Shown here: piece by piece, positions 47,790 through 59,385 of the stretch
Layout of the letters: every line of letters starts with the position of its first letter
How positions within the stretch are numbered: the first letter of the stretch is position 1
Source: Drechslerella dactyloides
Lineage: Eukaryota > Ascomycota > Orbiliomycetes > Orbiliales > Orbiliaceae
Direction of reading: 5' to 3'
Assembly: GCA_020064725.1 (NCBI GenBank)
Contig: JAGTWJ010000002.1
Coordinates: forward strand, 2,170,001 to 2,234,000
Length of the DNA stretch: 64,000 nucleotides
Program-made: the position numbers and the translations under genes
The notes under the pieces: model-generated
The model's input: only the letters and a program-made list of their open reading frames with translations
What the model was told of the DNA's origin: nothing
Databases searched by the model: none

Positions 47790-48812
47790 ATGGCCGAAGT
47801 ACCGCACAAATCTCACAAGAAGCACAAGAGCAAAGGCAAAGATCCCATCGACCCGACAAGTAAAGTCGAGCGCAAGAAGAAAAAGCGCAAGCTCGACGAG
47901 ATCGATGGTGCCGGCGCCGGCGACAATAACAGCAGCATCACCCTCCCATCCAGCGCGCCAACATCGACAGTCCAAGCCGCGACCATGACTGCAACCTCTA
48001 CTCGAACCGTCGGGTCCGTCGACGTCTCGACACCGTACGCCCTCACCACCGCCGCACGATACCTGCCCATCTCCCCAGCATACTCTGCAACGCCGCACGT
48101 CGGCATCCAGCGCGACCACCTCGACCCTCTCGTCCTCAAGTACGACGCCGCGCTGTCCGGCGTTGTCCTGCTGCACCGCAATCTGCGCTTCGAGTCTTCG
48201 GCCGCCGAGATCCGCGGGGAGTCGCCGTTCGCGTTCGCGTGGTGCCGTGTCGAGTTTGTGCTGTTCCAGCCGGTCGTGGGGATGGTGCTGGAAGGGTGGG
48301 TGAACGACGTGAGTCCCAGCCATGTGGGCATGTTGTTCGGGAATGTGTTCAGCGTCGCGGTGAAGGCTGCGGGGATTCCGGATGGGTGGCGGTGGGTGCC
48401 CGCTACTGCGACATCTACCGGCGAGGGCGACGAGGAAGGTGAAGACGAAGACGAGGAGAAAGGCAAGGGAAAGGGGAAGAAAGGGACGGAGCTGATAGAA
48501 GGCCTGACGAGCGCGATGGGCCGCTGGCTCGACCTCGACGGGATGGAGGTCGAGGGGCTGCAGAAGTTTGTGGTGACGGCGGTCAAGGTGGAGGGCGGCC
48601 TGCTCTCGCTTGAAGGCAGCTTCAAGGACGAAGACCTACCCGAGGAGGAAGATAGGTCGAAAAATCAGCAGCAACAGGGTAGTAGTACTGTCGATACGGC
48701 GGTCAGAGAGACGACGGAGATACACGGCAAGGTGTCGTCGGACGACGAGGAAGCAGCCAGACGGCGGCGGAAGGAGAAGAAGGAAAAGAAGAAGCGGAAA
48801 CGCGCAGAGTAG
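47790..48812 (+). CDS. RPA43: DNA-directed RNA polymerase I subunit RPA43
   Basis: A single exon of 340 aa. RPA43 forms the stalk of RNA polymerase I with RPA14 and contacts the initiation factor Rrn3 in the nucleolus. The N terminus is Lys-rich (HKKHKSKGKD, KKKKRK), as in fungal homologues. The conserved core runs from about 90 to 225: HLDPLVLKYDAALSGVVLLH, then FAWCRVEFVLFQPVVGMVLE with GWVNDVSPSHVGMLF, then IPDGWRWVP. An acidic low-complexity insert (GEGDEEGEDEDEEKGKGKGK) separates the core from a short beta region (KFVVTAVKVEGGLLSLEGSF). A basic C-terminal tail (RRRRKEKKEKKKRKR) follows, a nucleolar-type signal. Convergent with the next gene, with 237 bp between stop codons. Confidence 0.92.
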   Translation: MAEVPHKSHKKHKSKGKDPIDPTSKVERKKKKRKLDEIDGAGAGDNNSSITLPSSAPTSTVQAATMTATSTRTVGSVDVSTPYALTTAARYLPISPAYSATPHVGIQRDHLDPLVLKYDAALSGVVLLHRNLRFESSAAEIRGESPFAFAWCRVEFVLFQPVVGMVLEGWVNDVSPSHVGMLFGNVFSVAVKAAGIPDGWRWVPATATSTGEGDEEGEDEDEEKGKGKGKKGTELIEGLTSAMGRWLDLDGMEVEGLQKFVVTAVKVEGGLLSLEGSFKDEDLPEEEDRSKNQQQQGSSTVDTAVRETTEIHGKVSSDDEEAARRRRKEKKEKKKRKRAE

Positions 48813-49049
48813 CATATTGCATATTCATTCAAGCATATATCGCATGTATTATAGTTGTACGGACGTTACTTTTGATTTTTCGCTGGCTGCAGAGGTGCCG
48901 TCGTATCTTAGCTACATCGTCTACCCCCAGAGCGCAGCATCTCCCTGATACCAAGAATTTTATCCATCCCACCTCATTGCCTCTCTTCTATAAAAAATAA
49001 CGGAAATAATTGCTCTACAAAAGAATCCAAAACGGGCATGTGCCACCGC

Positions 49050-50732
49050 TCAAACTTCGGCAGGGCTGACAAGCAGCGCCGGCCCAGTGATCGTCTTGCC
49101 CTTGACGAACTCCAATCCCTCACCACCCTGCAGTTGAAAATCTCACGTTAGCACACACATTGCAATACAATACGACTACCAAGCGGGTGTACTCACGTAG
49201 CTAAGCAGAGGAGAGACCTCAACGCCGTCCGACCCCATCTCCTCGCTGACGATCTGGCCGCCAGCCTTCAAGATCCACTTCTTTCCCTGCGTCATGATGT
49301 CCTGCTTGCTCGTGTCCGGATCATCTTCGCCCGTCCCGCGAGCGTTCTTCAGTGGCGAGAACTCGTCCTCCCGTGCGACCTCCAGACAGGCGAACTTGTC
49401 CAGCGGAATCATTGGGAAAACATCGAACACAAATTGCTCGAGCTTGATCCCGTTTGGCTTCTCGGGCTTCACCTGCTCGCCGGACCCGACGTCCAGGTGG
49501 GGGATCTTCTTGCGCGCGATGTGGTGCGGCAGCGACGAGCTCCACTCTGGGATCGTGTTGAGGAACTCGACCGAGTAATAGTGGTTAACGATGTTTGCCG
49601 CGCGGAACTTGAGCAGCTCCTTGTTCTCCGCATCCTTCTCCTCCGTCATCTCCTTGTCGATCTCAGAGTACTCGACGACGTCCGGCTTGCCGTTCTTGAG
49701 GATGATAAGCCCGACGGATTCCTTCGCATTGCGCTTGCGCACAACCTTGGTCGCGATGGATACTTTCTTGAGCGCACTCCAGCCGATGAAGACAGGGTCA
49801 GCAACGCGGACGAGGCAGTTATCCACGCAGTAGGCGTGGACGTGGTCGACGCCTCGCGTCGTCATGTCGGCTAGGATGCCGGACTTGTCGAGCGCGGCGT
49901 ATATGCCGCCGTTGCCATCGGGTGCAACGGCGACGCGCCCCTTGGACTCGAGGATAATCTTGCCGTCGTTCGAGATACATGGCAGCACGCCCTGCTCGAA
50001 AAAGATGACCTGAAATTAGAAAGAAAAAGAGATATCAGCTGCAGGTCGTCCATGTTGGGGCGTGTAAGCGGGGTGGCTGCATACCTGACTCTTATGGAGT
50101 CCGAAGTAGTTGTTCTTGACAAAGTACTCTTCCGTCGGCTTGCGCGTCGGCCCGGACGTCATGATGTACCAGGGTATCTGCGCAACGTTGACGCCTTCCT
50201 TGACGCCCATGTGCTTCTCCGCGAGCTTCTGCACGCGTGCGATCCGCTCGGCTTGGATTTGGAACAGGCTCTTCTTCGATGGCAGGCCGATATCATAGCA
50301 GCCTTTTGGATCGCTGGAGCCGAGCCGCGTGCCTTGCCCGCCGGCCATGAGGATCACGGCAACCTTGTTGGAAGCGATGAGCTCCAGACCCTCGATGTAC
50401 CATTTCTGCAGGTCCGACTCTGCGGAGTCGAGTGTGGACGCGCAAGCAGCTGTGGGCAGCGGCTCGATCTGTGGTTTCGTCTCCTCTGCAGACTTGACCG
50501 GGTTCAGGGATTCGTCAGCGAGCTTGGAGGTGCGAGCCGGGTCGATGTCCGAGAGCTGGTTGAAAAGGGCAACCTGCTCGTCCGGGGAAAGGTCGTCGTA
50601 GTAGGTAAAAACGTGGTCTTGATTGGCGGCAGCGAATTTCTTCCTGAGCTCCGCGACCTCAGAGTCGGAGGGGGGAGAGGCGCTGCTTTTAATGTGGAGC
50701 GCCTTGAGGGCCGAGTCGGCGATTGAAGCCAT
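49050..50732 (-). CDS. UAP1: UDP-N-acetylglucosamine pyrophosphorylase
   Basis: Exons 50732-50085, 50009-49197 and 49127-49050 give 512 aa. The introns are 75 and 69 nt, GT...AG. The enzyme makes UDP-GlcNAc from UTP and GlcNAc-1-phosphate in the cytosol, supplying chitin synthesis, N-glycosylation and GPI anchors. The nucleotide-binding motif LMAGGQGTRLGSSDPKGCYD lies at about 128-147. Further family blocks are WYIMTSGPTR, the exon 1/2 junction reading HKSQVIFFEQGVLPCI, APDGNGGIYAAL, VHAYCVDNCLVRVADP, and the EFSPLKNA block near residue 430. Length and order match fungal Uap1/Qri1. The short last exon encodes the C-terminal strand with KGKTITGPALL. Ordinary housekeeping gene. Confidence 0.95.
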
Positions 50733-51763
50733 CGTGAGTATTCGCGGGTTTTCTAAGTTCCGTAAAGTACTTGATATCGAGTGTAGTCTGGATGGTATTT
50801 TTATACGATGGGTGATATTATGGAGGGGTCAGCGTCAGCACAACTGGCGCGATAGTTCAGCTGTGACGTAGCGAGGGGTCTTGGTTACCTGAGCACAGAC
50901 GATGACGGACTCGAAGCAACAGCCGTGCCTTTTATAGAAGTAGCTGAAAAAGCGGAGAAGCCACCGTACGTGTCTTCAGAGTACGCCCTTGGTACCCGAG
51001 TAGATGTATATATATAGAGCGTGTCTGCAGCACCGAGGGGATTGGTCAATGCATCATGCGCATTCCGTCTGTTCTGCTGGCTGCCCCGCGGCAGGTTTTA
51101 AGTTGGTTGCATTCGGGCTGATTGCTGGGCCCCGCCAAAAGCGGCAGCTCCACTCGATCGCGCGGCCGGTAAATATAGCAGCAGAGACATTCGAAAGATA
51201 GTATTCTCCGCTGTCTGGGAGCGAAGTTCAGGGTACAATTGACCGAGGTGGCGGTTGAAGCGGTGCGAAGTCACGATATCGTCAGTCGGCGTTAAGCCCG
51301 GACTTAACACACTGACAAAGTGCAACAGCAACAACACACTCATGAGGATGCGTTCATACGAAAGTCACAATCACGGTTAGAGCAGACTCGCACTTGGCAG
51401 GAAGATATATCGTTTATGAAATCGGGTTATTCTAAATTATATACTGCATGGCTATACTATATATCTGCCGTAGGTGTTCTGTTGATCATGACTTCCAGAA
51501 AAGCCCATTTCCCTTTCGGCTATAGCACCGTCCATATCGGCCTTATGTACCACACCAGCAGAACCCAAAGCGGAATAAATACAAAAAAAAGACCAAGGAA
51601 AGATATCCGAATTACAACAAAATTATATGTTTTCTAGATGTGATTGTGTATACTGATTTCGTGATGTCGTCCAGAGGGCGCACTGTCGCTTTTAAATACG
51701 CTTCGCAGACCCGACAAAACACGATGCATAGGTCGTGGACGCGGGTTGCTCCCGCGACAACGT
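50733..51763. other. Upstream region of UAP1 and 3' flank of the secreted-protein gene
   Basis: About 1 kb. No gene recognised. The first few hundred bases should hold the UAP1 promoter. Confidence 0.5.
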
Positions 51764-52363
51764 CTACGAAGACACGGCCTGGGCACAAATCTGGGTGACA
51801 ACATAGATTTGCGGATCGATAACAGCTGATGAACCGTGGTAGATGTAACGGAATTGCGATGTGCTAGTGCCTTGCGACGAGTCCGCCAGGTTGGCCCAGC
51901 TTTTCCATCCTGAGTTCTTGGGGTTGACGCATTTCAGCTCGTTCTTCCCAACGCCGTTGTTGACGAATGTGACGAATTGGCAGACCAACGGGAGACCAGG
52001 CCCATCAAAAATTGCAGGGCTGGCATTGCTGAGCGTGGTGTAGATGGATCTAAGTTGCTTGGGACCTGACGACACAGGCCCAGGCTGTACTACGAATCCA
52101 CTTTCGTCGATCATAAATCTCTGAGCAGTCGCTAGGGTTGGTGAATCACCAGTGTTCTGGAAGTAAAGGTTGCCGGTGCGGGAAATGGCCAGGTACTGGT
52201 GCATCGCAACGGTGTCGCCCGAGGAGCCCTTTGAGCATCTGCGCAGTATAAACGGGGTGTTGGACGCGATAGGGGCATCTATAGCTCTCTTCTCAACAGC
52301 AGTAGGTACAGCGCTAACTGTAGAGGCAACGCCAAGGGCAATCAGGAGCGTCTTGAGTTGCAT
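51764..52363 (-). CDS. Small secreted protein with signal peptide and Kex2-type site
   Basis: A single exon of 199 aa. The N terminus MQLKTLLIALGVASTVSAVP is a clear signal peptide. VEKR at 23-26 is a likely Kex2 cleavage site, giving a mature chain of about 173 residues. The mature part has four Cys (in RRCSK, LVCQF, LKCVN and TQICA), one or two NxS/T sites, and repeated aromatic/Gly blocks such as QYLAISRTGNLYFQNTG. Composition and processing resemble fungal IgE-binding-like or effector-like secreted proteins; no family can be assigned with confidence. The gene stands alone, about 1 kb from UAP1. Confidence 0.75.
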   Translation of the reverse strand: MQLKTLLIALGVASTVSAVPTAVEKRAIDAPIASNTPFILRRCSKGSSGDTVAMHQYLAISRTGNLYFQNTGDSPTLATAQRFMIDESGFVVQPGPVSSGPKQLRSIYTTLSNASPAIFDGPGLPLVCQFVTFVNNGVGKNELKCVNPKNSGWKSWANLADSSQGTSTSQFRYIYHGSSAVIDPQIYVVTQICAQAVSS

Positions 52364-55296
52364 CTTGGAAGATATGTGTAACAGATGATAAAATAGATAT
52401 GGGAGAGTCTGAAGACTTGGGCGAGAGATGAGAAATAGGCTGTAGATGTAATGTCTAGAGGACTGATTGTTTGATGATGCTGATGAAGAACTAACCTCGA
52501 CGACGGGGAATTGAGGCCTTATTTATACCTGACATCTGCCGCACGACCGGCCAGTCTAGCCAGCGTCGTGGCACAGAGACTAGAGCTGTACTGAGGTTGA
52601 TACCAGTCGATCCCGCGAGCCGATCACTTCAGTCTTTCCACGGCCCTTCGTGGCGGCGAGTAATGGACGTGCACGCACGACAGACAGTCCGATCCGGCTA
52701 TCACCAATGGAATCAAGTTTACAAATTGCCCACTGCGCGGCATCTGCAAATTTCGCACACAGGATTTCAAATCCCCACAGAGCTAGCTAGCTTGGCGACG
52801 CGACGGGGCGTGCACTTGCTGACTTCGAAATCCCATGATACGACTGATTGCCGTCAATGCAAGACAAGGTACCCGCTTTACAAATTGTGATCCTGAATAC
52901 AGGTCGGCGCTAGCTTTAGGATCTTGTAGTGCGCAAAGTCTAATTACTATAATATAATATTGCAATATATATATTGCGCCTAGCTTTGATATAGCATGGT
53001 GTCGTTACCTCCAGCTCGAGTTGCCTCTGGCCACCTGCACAAATCCGGGCAGGCAGACTGCTCCGTGGCGAACTAACAACGCCAGCGGCATTACAGATAC
53101 ACGGTTTTCCCTTAATGTCTCAGAGCTAGCGCTCAGTGGGATTCTTCCAGTTCTCGGCAGGGCTGCAGGCCAATCCGGCGGCGCGACGAGGTTGACGCTA
53201 GTCATTATGGCGTGGTCTTGTCCTTCCAGGCTGTTGGTTAGTGGGAAGGTGGAGGATATGGACGTTCGTTCTGCATAGCCGATCGCACTGAGGGGTAGTA
53301 AAATGTACACGTACAGCAAGTATCTGCTGGCTGCGCATATGCATTGATAAATTATGTTGCCTCTTTTTACAGAGTTTGCGGCTCGGGTTCCTCAATTTAC
53401 CGTGTCCAAGGATACCAGGCATGCATGCTCGCAGATGTCAGGCTCAAGTAATCATCTTGACAATCGTTACTGCACAGGGTAGAGATACAGAAACGGGAGA
53501 CTCGAAAACCAGGAAGCGAATATACACCCGCGACGTCTACCCGTATACATACCCGAACCCGTAGAGCTCCGCGAAGAAGAAGACAACGTCTACGTAACCT
53601 ATCCGTTTGCGTTCCCACGCAGGTACACACTAGTCCCCTGATCCACGCATAGCGGTTTACATGGCCAGTGCACGAAAGGTACCTCTCCAAAGACAATTTT
53701 AATACTCCACTAGTTCATGACTAGTAGTAAACTCTATCTAAGCCATGCGGCTCATATACAATACAACATGCTTGCTCGAGTAATTACCCTTCGTCTCCCA
53801 ACGTCGCTAAGATGAGCAAGTACACGCACTCTAGACCCCATCAGGCACCCCAGCCTCCGCGACCTGCAGCCACCTTGCGCTGCCAATGCCTTCTAGCCCT
53901 CGGCGACCGCTAGCCGGACGGCCTTCGGCAGTTATGTATGTCCAATGTATGCACCTGTGGGTGTAATGTATGGTTGTCGGCCGGTACGTGCGTGCGTGCG
54001 TGCATGCGGCGCATTGTCCGAGTCATTAAAGGGGACAGACTCCTCCAATCGAGTGGATCGATAGGGCAACATGCATGCAGATGGAACGTCGGACGTTCAT
54101 ACTAACTACACAAGTAGACAAATCGAACAAATTTCCCCATCCCCCCTGTGCGTCCGTGCATGGTACCGGCGGCGCTCGTTGCGAAATGTCGCATAAGGCT
54201 GGACGTTATCCCTGTTTCGGGGCGGTGGCGGTTCCGCTGCGCTTGGGAACCCTGGGTATAAATTTCCCGTGATATAATAATTATTACGATAATGGTCAGT
54301 TGGACCGCTGAGAATAAACTTTTCGAACGAAAAATATGGTATTGAACGCTGGTGGATATCGTAAAGTGGAGAACTCGAAGCGATTGGGAGTGCGGGCACA
54401 AGCGGGGAGGCAAAGGAAAGTCAACGGGCGGTTGTGGTTCATGAATCATGAATCGATCGATCACGCTTCTTTCTAAACAATTGTATGTATGCGCGCACGT
54501 ATTCTTGCCCTCAAAAAGGAAACCTGCATTTGCAATTTTATCTCTCTTCGGCATGGAAGAATAGCGTTAGTCAGTCCTTGAAAAAAACACACCATGACAA
54601 CAAAAATGGTTTAAACCAGCTAGTCCGACTGGCCGTGGAACCGTCGCAGCTGAAAACCAGAAAAAGCAAATGTGAACGTCCATCATCGTGAAGAGAAGGC
54701 CAAAGGAGAAAGGAACAATACACAATATACATGGCGAGCTCAGCGAATTTGGTACGACCGCCACACCTGCATTCTGGAGAAAGTTAAAGAATCAAGTCCA
54801 TGCCTTAGGATAGATCCAATGAATGATACACGGGCAACCGAAAGGGAAAAGCAGAACATATACAAGCGACAGAACAAGGATGCAGACGTTAACAATAGTA
54901 TCACCAACTTTCTTCCCCCATCCGCCGAACAAAACACCTGAAGGGATAAGAAAGAATCATAAAACCGAATGGATGAATAATAGTCTTTCTAAAACATGCT
55001 CTCATGAATCGAACTGAAGTGGATAAACTGCACACCATCCAAGGACGCAAGCGACCAGAGACAGCACAGCCATCGTACCGTATCACCCCTTCCCCAACCT
55101 GTAGTTTTATTCCATGCCTGTAAAATAAATGGAAACACAAACGATGGTAGTCAAAACGTAGGCAAGGAGAGAGAAAAAAAATGCCAATGTGTCCCACAAT
55201 CAATCAATCAATCGTATTGCCAAAAGAACCAGTCTAGCGATTACATTACTTTAAGAGCTGTTCGCCCTAAATATAGGCTAGGCACGTTAGTGATCA
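52364..55296. other. Gene-free region
   Basis: The first few hundred bases are the promoter side of the secreted-protein gene. From about 54.6 to 55.3 kb lies the 3' flank of the kinase gene. Short ORFs only. A GTGCGTGCGTGCGTGCATGC run is at about 53985-54005 and an AATCAATCAATCAATC run near 55200. A 104-codon minus-strand frame at 53005-53319 has a hydrophobic start but no ATG. Confidence 0.45.
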
Positions 55297-58200
55297 TCAG
55301 TTACATTCATCTACCGGTCGACACGGCGTCGAGACAGTACGACGACTCACCCTGCTCTCAGCCGCCTCCTCTGCTGTCAGCGCAGCCGCAATCGCACTCG
55401 AACTCGCCTCCGGCCGCATTACCATCGCACTCGATGTCATCGCCCGGCCGTCATACGGCGGTCGCGAAATGCTGGCATTCGCCCTTCGATCGTCCGACTT
55501 GGACACTCCCCGCTCTAGCAACGTGCCGCCCAGCGCAGCGCACTTGGAGATCGTCTGGATGAGTTGGTTCTGCTTGAGCGGCTTGGACAGGTACTCGTCC
55601 ATCTGCGCCTGTATACACTTCTCGCGGTCGCCCAACATGGCGTGAGCGGTGAGCGCGACGATCGGCGTCCGTGGCAGGCCGTAGTCGCGTTCGTACTCGC
55701 GGATCTTAGCCGTCGCTTCGAACCCACCCATAACGGGCATCTGCACGTCCATGAGAACGCAGTCGTACCGCTTCTTCTGCACCGCGTCGACGGCTTGCAG
55801 GCCGTTCTCGACGACCTCCACAGTATGGTGGTATTTCTCGAGAATCTTGACCGCGAGCTTCTGATTGACCACGTTGTCTTCGGCGAGGAGCAGGTTCAAC
55901 GATTTGGAGTTCTCGGATATCGAAGGAGCAGCTCGGCCTTCCAATGCTGGTATCATGCCGTTGCCGAGATCAATTGGCAAGCAAGGGACCGTCATGTACG
56001 AAGTGATGCCAAGATCTAGCGTGGATTTCAAGCTGACATGGATCACAGGGGACAAGAGCACCAGCGGAATATACTTGAAGTGGTCGAAGGTTCGCAACTT
56101 CAGCGCCATAGCCATCGAGTCGACGATAATAACGTCGTAGGCGATTCCATTCTTGGCAGGGTACAGCGGATGGTCTGTCCGCGGTGCCTCCTCGGCGGTC
56201 TTCACAACAATCGGGACAAGCTCTAGCTGCCGCAGCATATCAGCAACGCCGGACTGGTCGTTCAGGTCGTCGATAAAGAGGACTTGGTGGCTCTTGTATG
56301 GCGCCAACTGTGGCCGGATCAAAGTAAGATCGGTATCAGCCAACTTGACGACAACGGTAAAGTAGAACGTGCTGCCGACGCCGTATTCGCTCTTGACCCA
56401 CACGTCTCCACCCATAAGGTTGACGAGGCGCTTAGAGATCGAGAGACCCAAGCCAGTGCCACCAAACTTGCGGGTTGTGGATCCGTCAGCCTGACAGAAG
56501 GTATCGAAGATGAGATCCAGCTTGTCAGCTTGGATGCCGATACCGGTGTCCGCGACGGAGAACTCGAAGCAGTATTCGTTGTCCTTGCACCTGCCTTGGT
56601 CTGCGGGTTTGATGCTCAGCGTAATCTCGCCGCTCTCGGTAAATTTGATAGCGTTGCCGACGAGATTCAAGATGACTTGACGAAGACGGAAGGAGTCGCC
56701 AACAACGTGATCGGGAACCACGTTATCAACGTTGTAGACGAGATCCAAAAATCGTTCGTTGGCCTTGACAGCCAATGTCTTGAGCGCATTGAAGACAGTT
56801 CCTCGGAGCGAGAATGGAATCTCCTCCATGACCATCCGGTTGGCCTCGATCTTCGAGATATCCAGAATGTCGTCAATGATGGTCAACAAACTGTTGGCAA
56901 GATTGTGGACGATGTTCAACATCTCGCGTTGGAATTGGGTCAGGTCCGTATCGAGGGTAAGTTGCGTCATGCCGATGATGCCGTTCATCGGAGTTCGGAT
57001 TTCGTGAGACATGTTCGCAAGGAACTCGGACTTGGTTCGGTTGGCCAACTCGGCAGCTTCTCGGGCAGCTGTGTTCTTCTGGATACTATCTCTCAGATTG
57101 AACACCATCTGGTTGATCTTGGTCTTGAGAGCATCCATTTCTCCGGACGCTTCAACGGTAATAAACCTCGTGAAATCACCATCTGTTGCAGCCGCGGTGA
57201 TCTGCGCGAAGGCTCGCACCTGAGATGTGAGATTCGTTGCCATGATATTGACGTTTGTGGTAATTTCCTTCCAAAGTCCATCGACATCGTTGACTTCCGC
57301 CTGCACACCGAGCTTGCCATCGATGCCCACCTACGAACATTCCATTAGTATCCAACCCCGTATCATGATGGGGATAGAAAGGTGAACTTACATCGCGAGC
57401 AACCCGTTTCACCTCTCTAGAGAAGACTTCCAGACGGTCCACCATTTTGTTGATGGTGGACTTGAGTGCCAGCACTTCACCCTGCGCATGGACAGTGATT
57501 TTCCTGCTAAGATCACCCTGTGCAACGGCAGTTGTGACATCTGCAATACTTCTCACTTGGGTCGTAAGGTTATTAGCCATAACGTTCACATTGTCAGTGA
57601 GGTCCTTCCAAACACCCTCCACATCTTGTACGCGGGCCTGGCCACCGAGAATACCATCGGTGCCGACCTCGCGCGCCACCTTGGTGACCTGTGTTGCAAA
57701 GTTCTGCAGTCTCTCAACCATCTTATTAATGGTGTTCTTGAGCTGTAGAATCTCGCCCTCAGCTGGCACATCAATCTTAAGGCTAAGGTTGCCCTCAGCG
57801 ACGGCTGTGGTCACAGATGCGATGTTTCTGACTTGCAGAGTAAGGTTGGTGGCCATTCCGTTGACGCTTTCCGTAAGGGATTTCCAGGTTCCCTCGACGT
57901 CGTCGACGTTTGCCTGGCCGCCGAGTTTACCTTCCGTACCGACTTCGCGGGCCACCTTTGTGACTTCGCTAGCAAAGTTCTGAAGACGATCAACCATCTT
58001 GTTGATGGTTTCCTTGAGTTGCAAGATTTCACCTCTACAGCTTGCGCTAACCTTCCGGCTAAGATCTCCTTTGGCGACAGCAGTTGTGACAGTAGCTAGT
58101 AACTCTTCGTTAGTACCAAAAAGATCACGATGCACAAGTGAAAGAGTGATGCATCATACCAATGTTTCGGACTTGTTCGGTTAAATTGGCAGCCATAGCG

Positions 58201-59385
58201 TTAACGTTATCGGTCAACTCGCGCCATGTGCCCTTGACGCCTTCAATTTCAGCTTGACCACCAAGTCGGCCCTCGATACCGACTTCTCTCGACACTCTAG
58301 TAACTTCTAATGCGAATCGTCCAAGCTGTTCTACCATGGTGTTGATGGTTTGCTGGAGCATTAAGATCTCACCCTGGGCATGGACATGAATCTTCCGGGA
58401 CAGATCGCCGTTGGCGACAGCGGAGGTGACTTCTGCGATTTCTCGCACCTGCGAGGTAAGATTGGATGCCATCACGTTGACTGAACCACTTGATTAGCTT
58501 CCAATATCAATATAAAGACGGGAGATATAGCTTACCGTTATCAGTTAATTCACGCCAGGTGCCTTCTACACCATTGACACTGGCCTGGCCTCCTAGTCGA
58601 CCTTCCGTTCCGACTTCTCGAGCGACACGGGAGACCTCGCTTGCGAAAGTCTGCAGCTGGTCGGTCATATTATTGATGGTACCCTTGAAGATTTCGATCT
58701 CCTTGTCCATCTCCACATCATGAACAGTAACCTTCTTCGTAAGGTCACCTCTGGCAACTGGGATACAGAGTAGATCTTAGCATTTGCGAGGACATCCAAT
58801 TAATTGATGGAGCTTACCAGCTGTGACGATTTCTCCGATCTCTCTTAATGCTTTCTGGAAAGCCAAATTCGCCCTCTGGCTCTTCCTCAGCTCTTTCTCG
58901 AGCATCTCAACCTTGCTATATTCCTGGTTGACATTTTGCAAAGCATACTGATGCTGATTGATCTCTTCTACCAAGACCTCGACGTTCTTGCCATGGCTCT
59001 GTATCTCGTCTTCCTGGGCCTTGACGTGCTGTTTGAGTACTTCCAAATCGGGTTCAATATCGATAGCCGGAGCCGTCCCATTGGTCGGCAGGGCGATAGT
59101 GGAGAGTATGTCATCGTTGAATGTGGCAGTCTCGGGAGCTACGAGAACAGGCTGCGGCCCATCGTTGGGTGTTTCGGGGAATAGCTTGGGGTTGACAGCA
59201 GAAGCTTTCAGCTCTAGGATACGTATGCGATTTGCCAACGCAAACAGCTCTTTCTCGAGGGCCCGTTTCTCCTCGGTATCCTCGCCGGGCAGCTTTGTTT
59301 TGCTTAGCGGCGATAGGATATTCCCCGAGGCGAACGAGGCCAGCAGCTTCGTTGTAGCGGTGACGGTGTCCGTTGAGACCGACAT
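55297..59385 (-). CDS. Group III hybrid histidine kinase (Nik1/Os-1 type)
   Basis: Exons 59385-58818, 58757-58536, 58480-58160, 58095-57392 and 57330-55297 give 1282 aa. The four introns (60, 55, 64, 61 nt) have GT...AG ends, and all joins restore HAMP repeats. This cytoplasmic sensor feeds the HOG osmostress MAPK cascade and is the target whose loss gives resistance to dicarboximide and phenylpyrrole fungicides. In order: an N-terminal region with a coiled coil (~110-190); six HAMP units of about 92 residues, marked by repeated GGQ...EGTW-type and LTDNVN blocks; the H box FLANMSHEIRTPMNG with phospho-acceptor His 714; N, G1 and G2 boxes (NLVGNAIKFTESG, DTGIGI, GGTGLGLSI); and a receiver domain with DVQMPVMGG (Asp 1133) and LSKPLK. 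All catalytic residues are present. The tail is Ser/Ala-rich. There is no transmembrane segment, as expected for the family. Confidence 0.96.

Noticed and set aside
47813..48625. 270-codon minus-strand ORF opposite RPA43
   Set aside because: Shadow of the conserved RPA43 frame; Ser/Pro/Phe low-complexity composition and no homology.
53005..53319. Possible small secreted protein on the minus strand
   Set aside because: The hydrophobic N terminus looks like a signal peptide, but the frame has no ATG.
56284..57348. 354-codon plus-strand ORF opposite the histidine kinase
   Set aside because: It is antisense to conserved kinase and HAMP codons; such shadow ORFs are common opposite GC-rich coding DNA and it has no recognisable domain.
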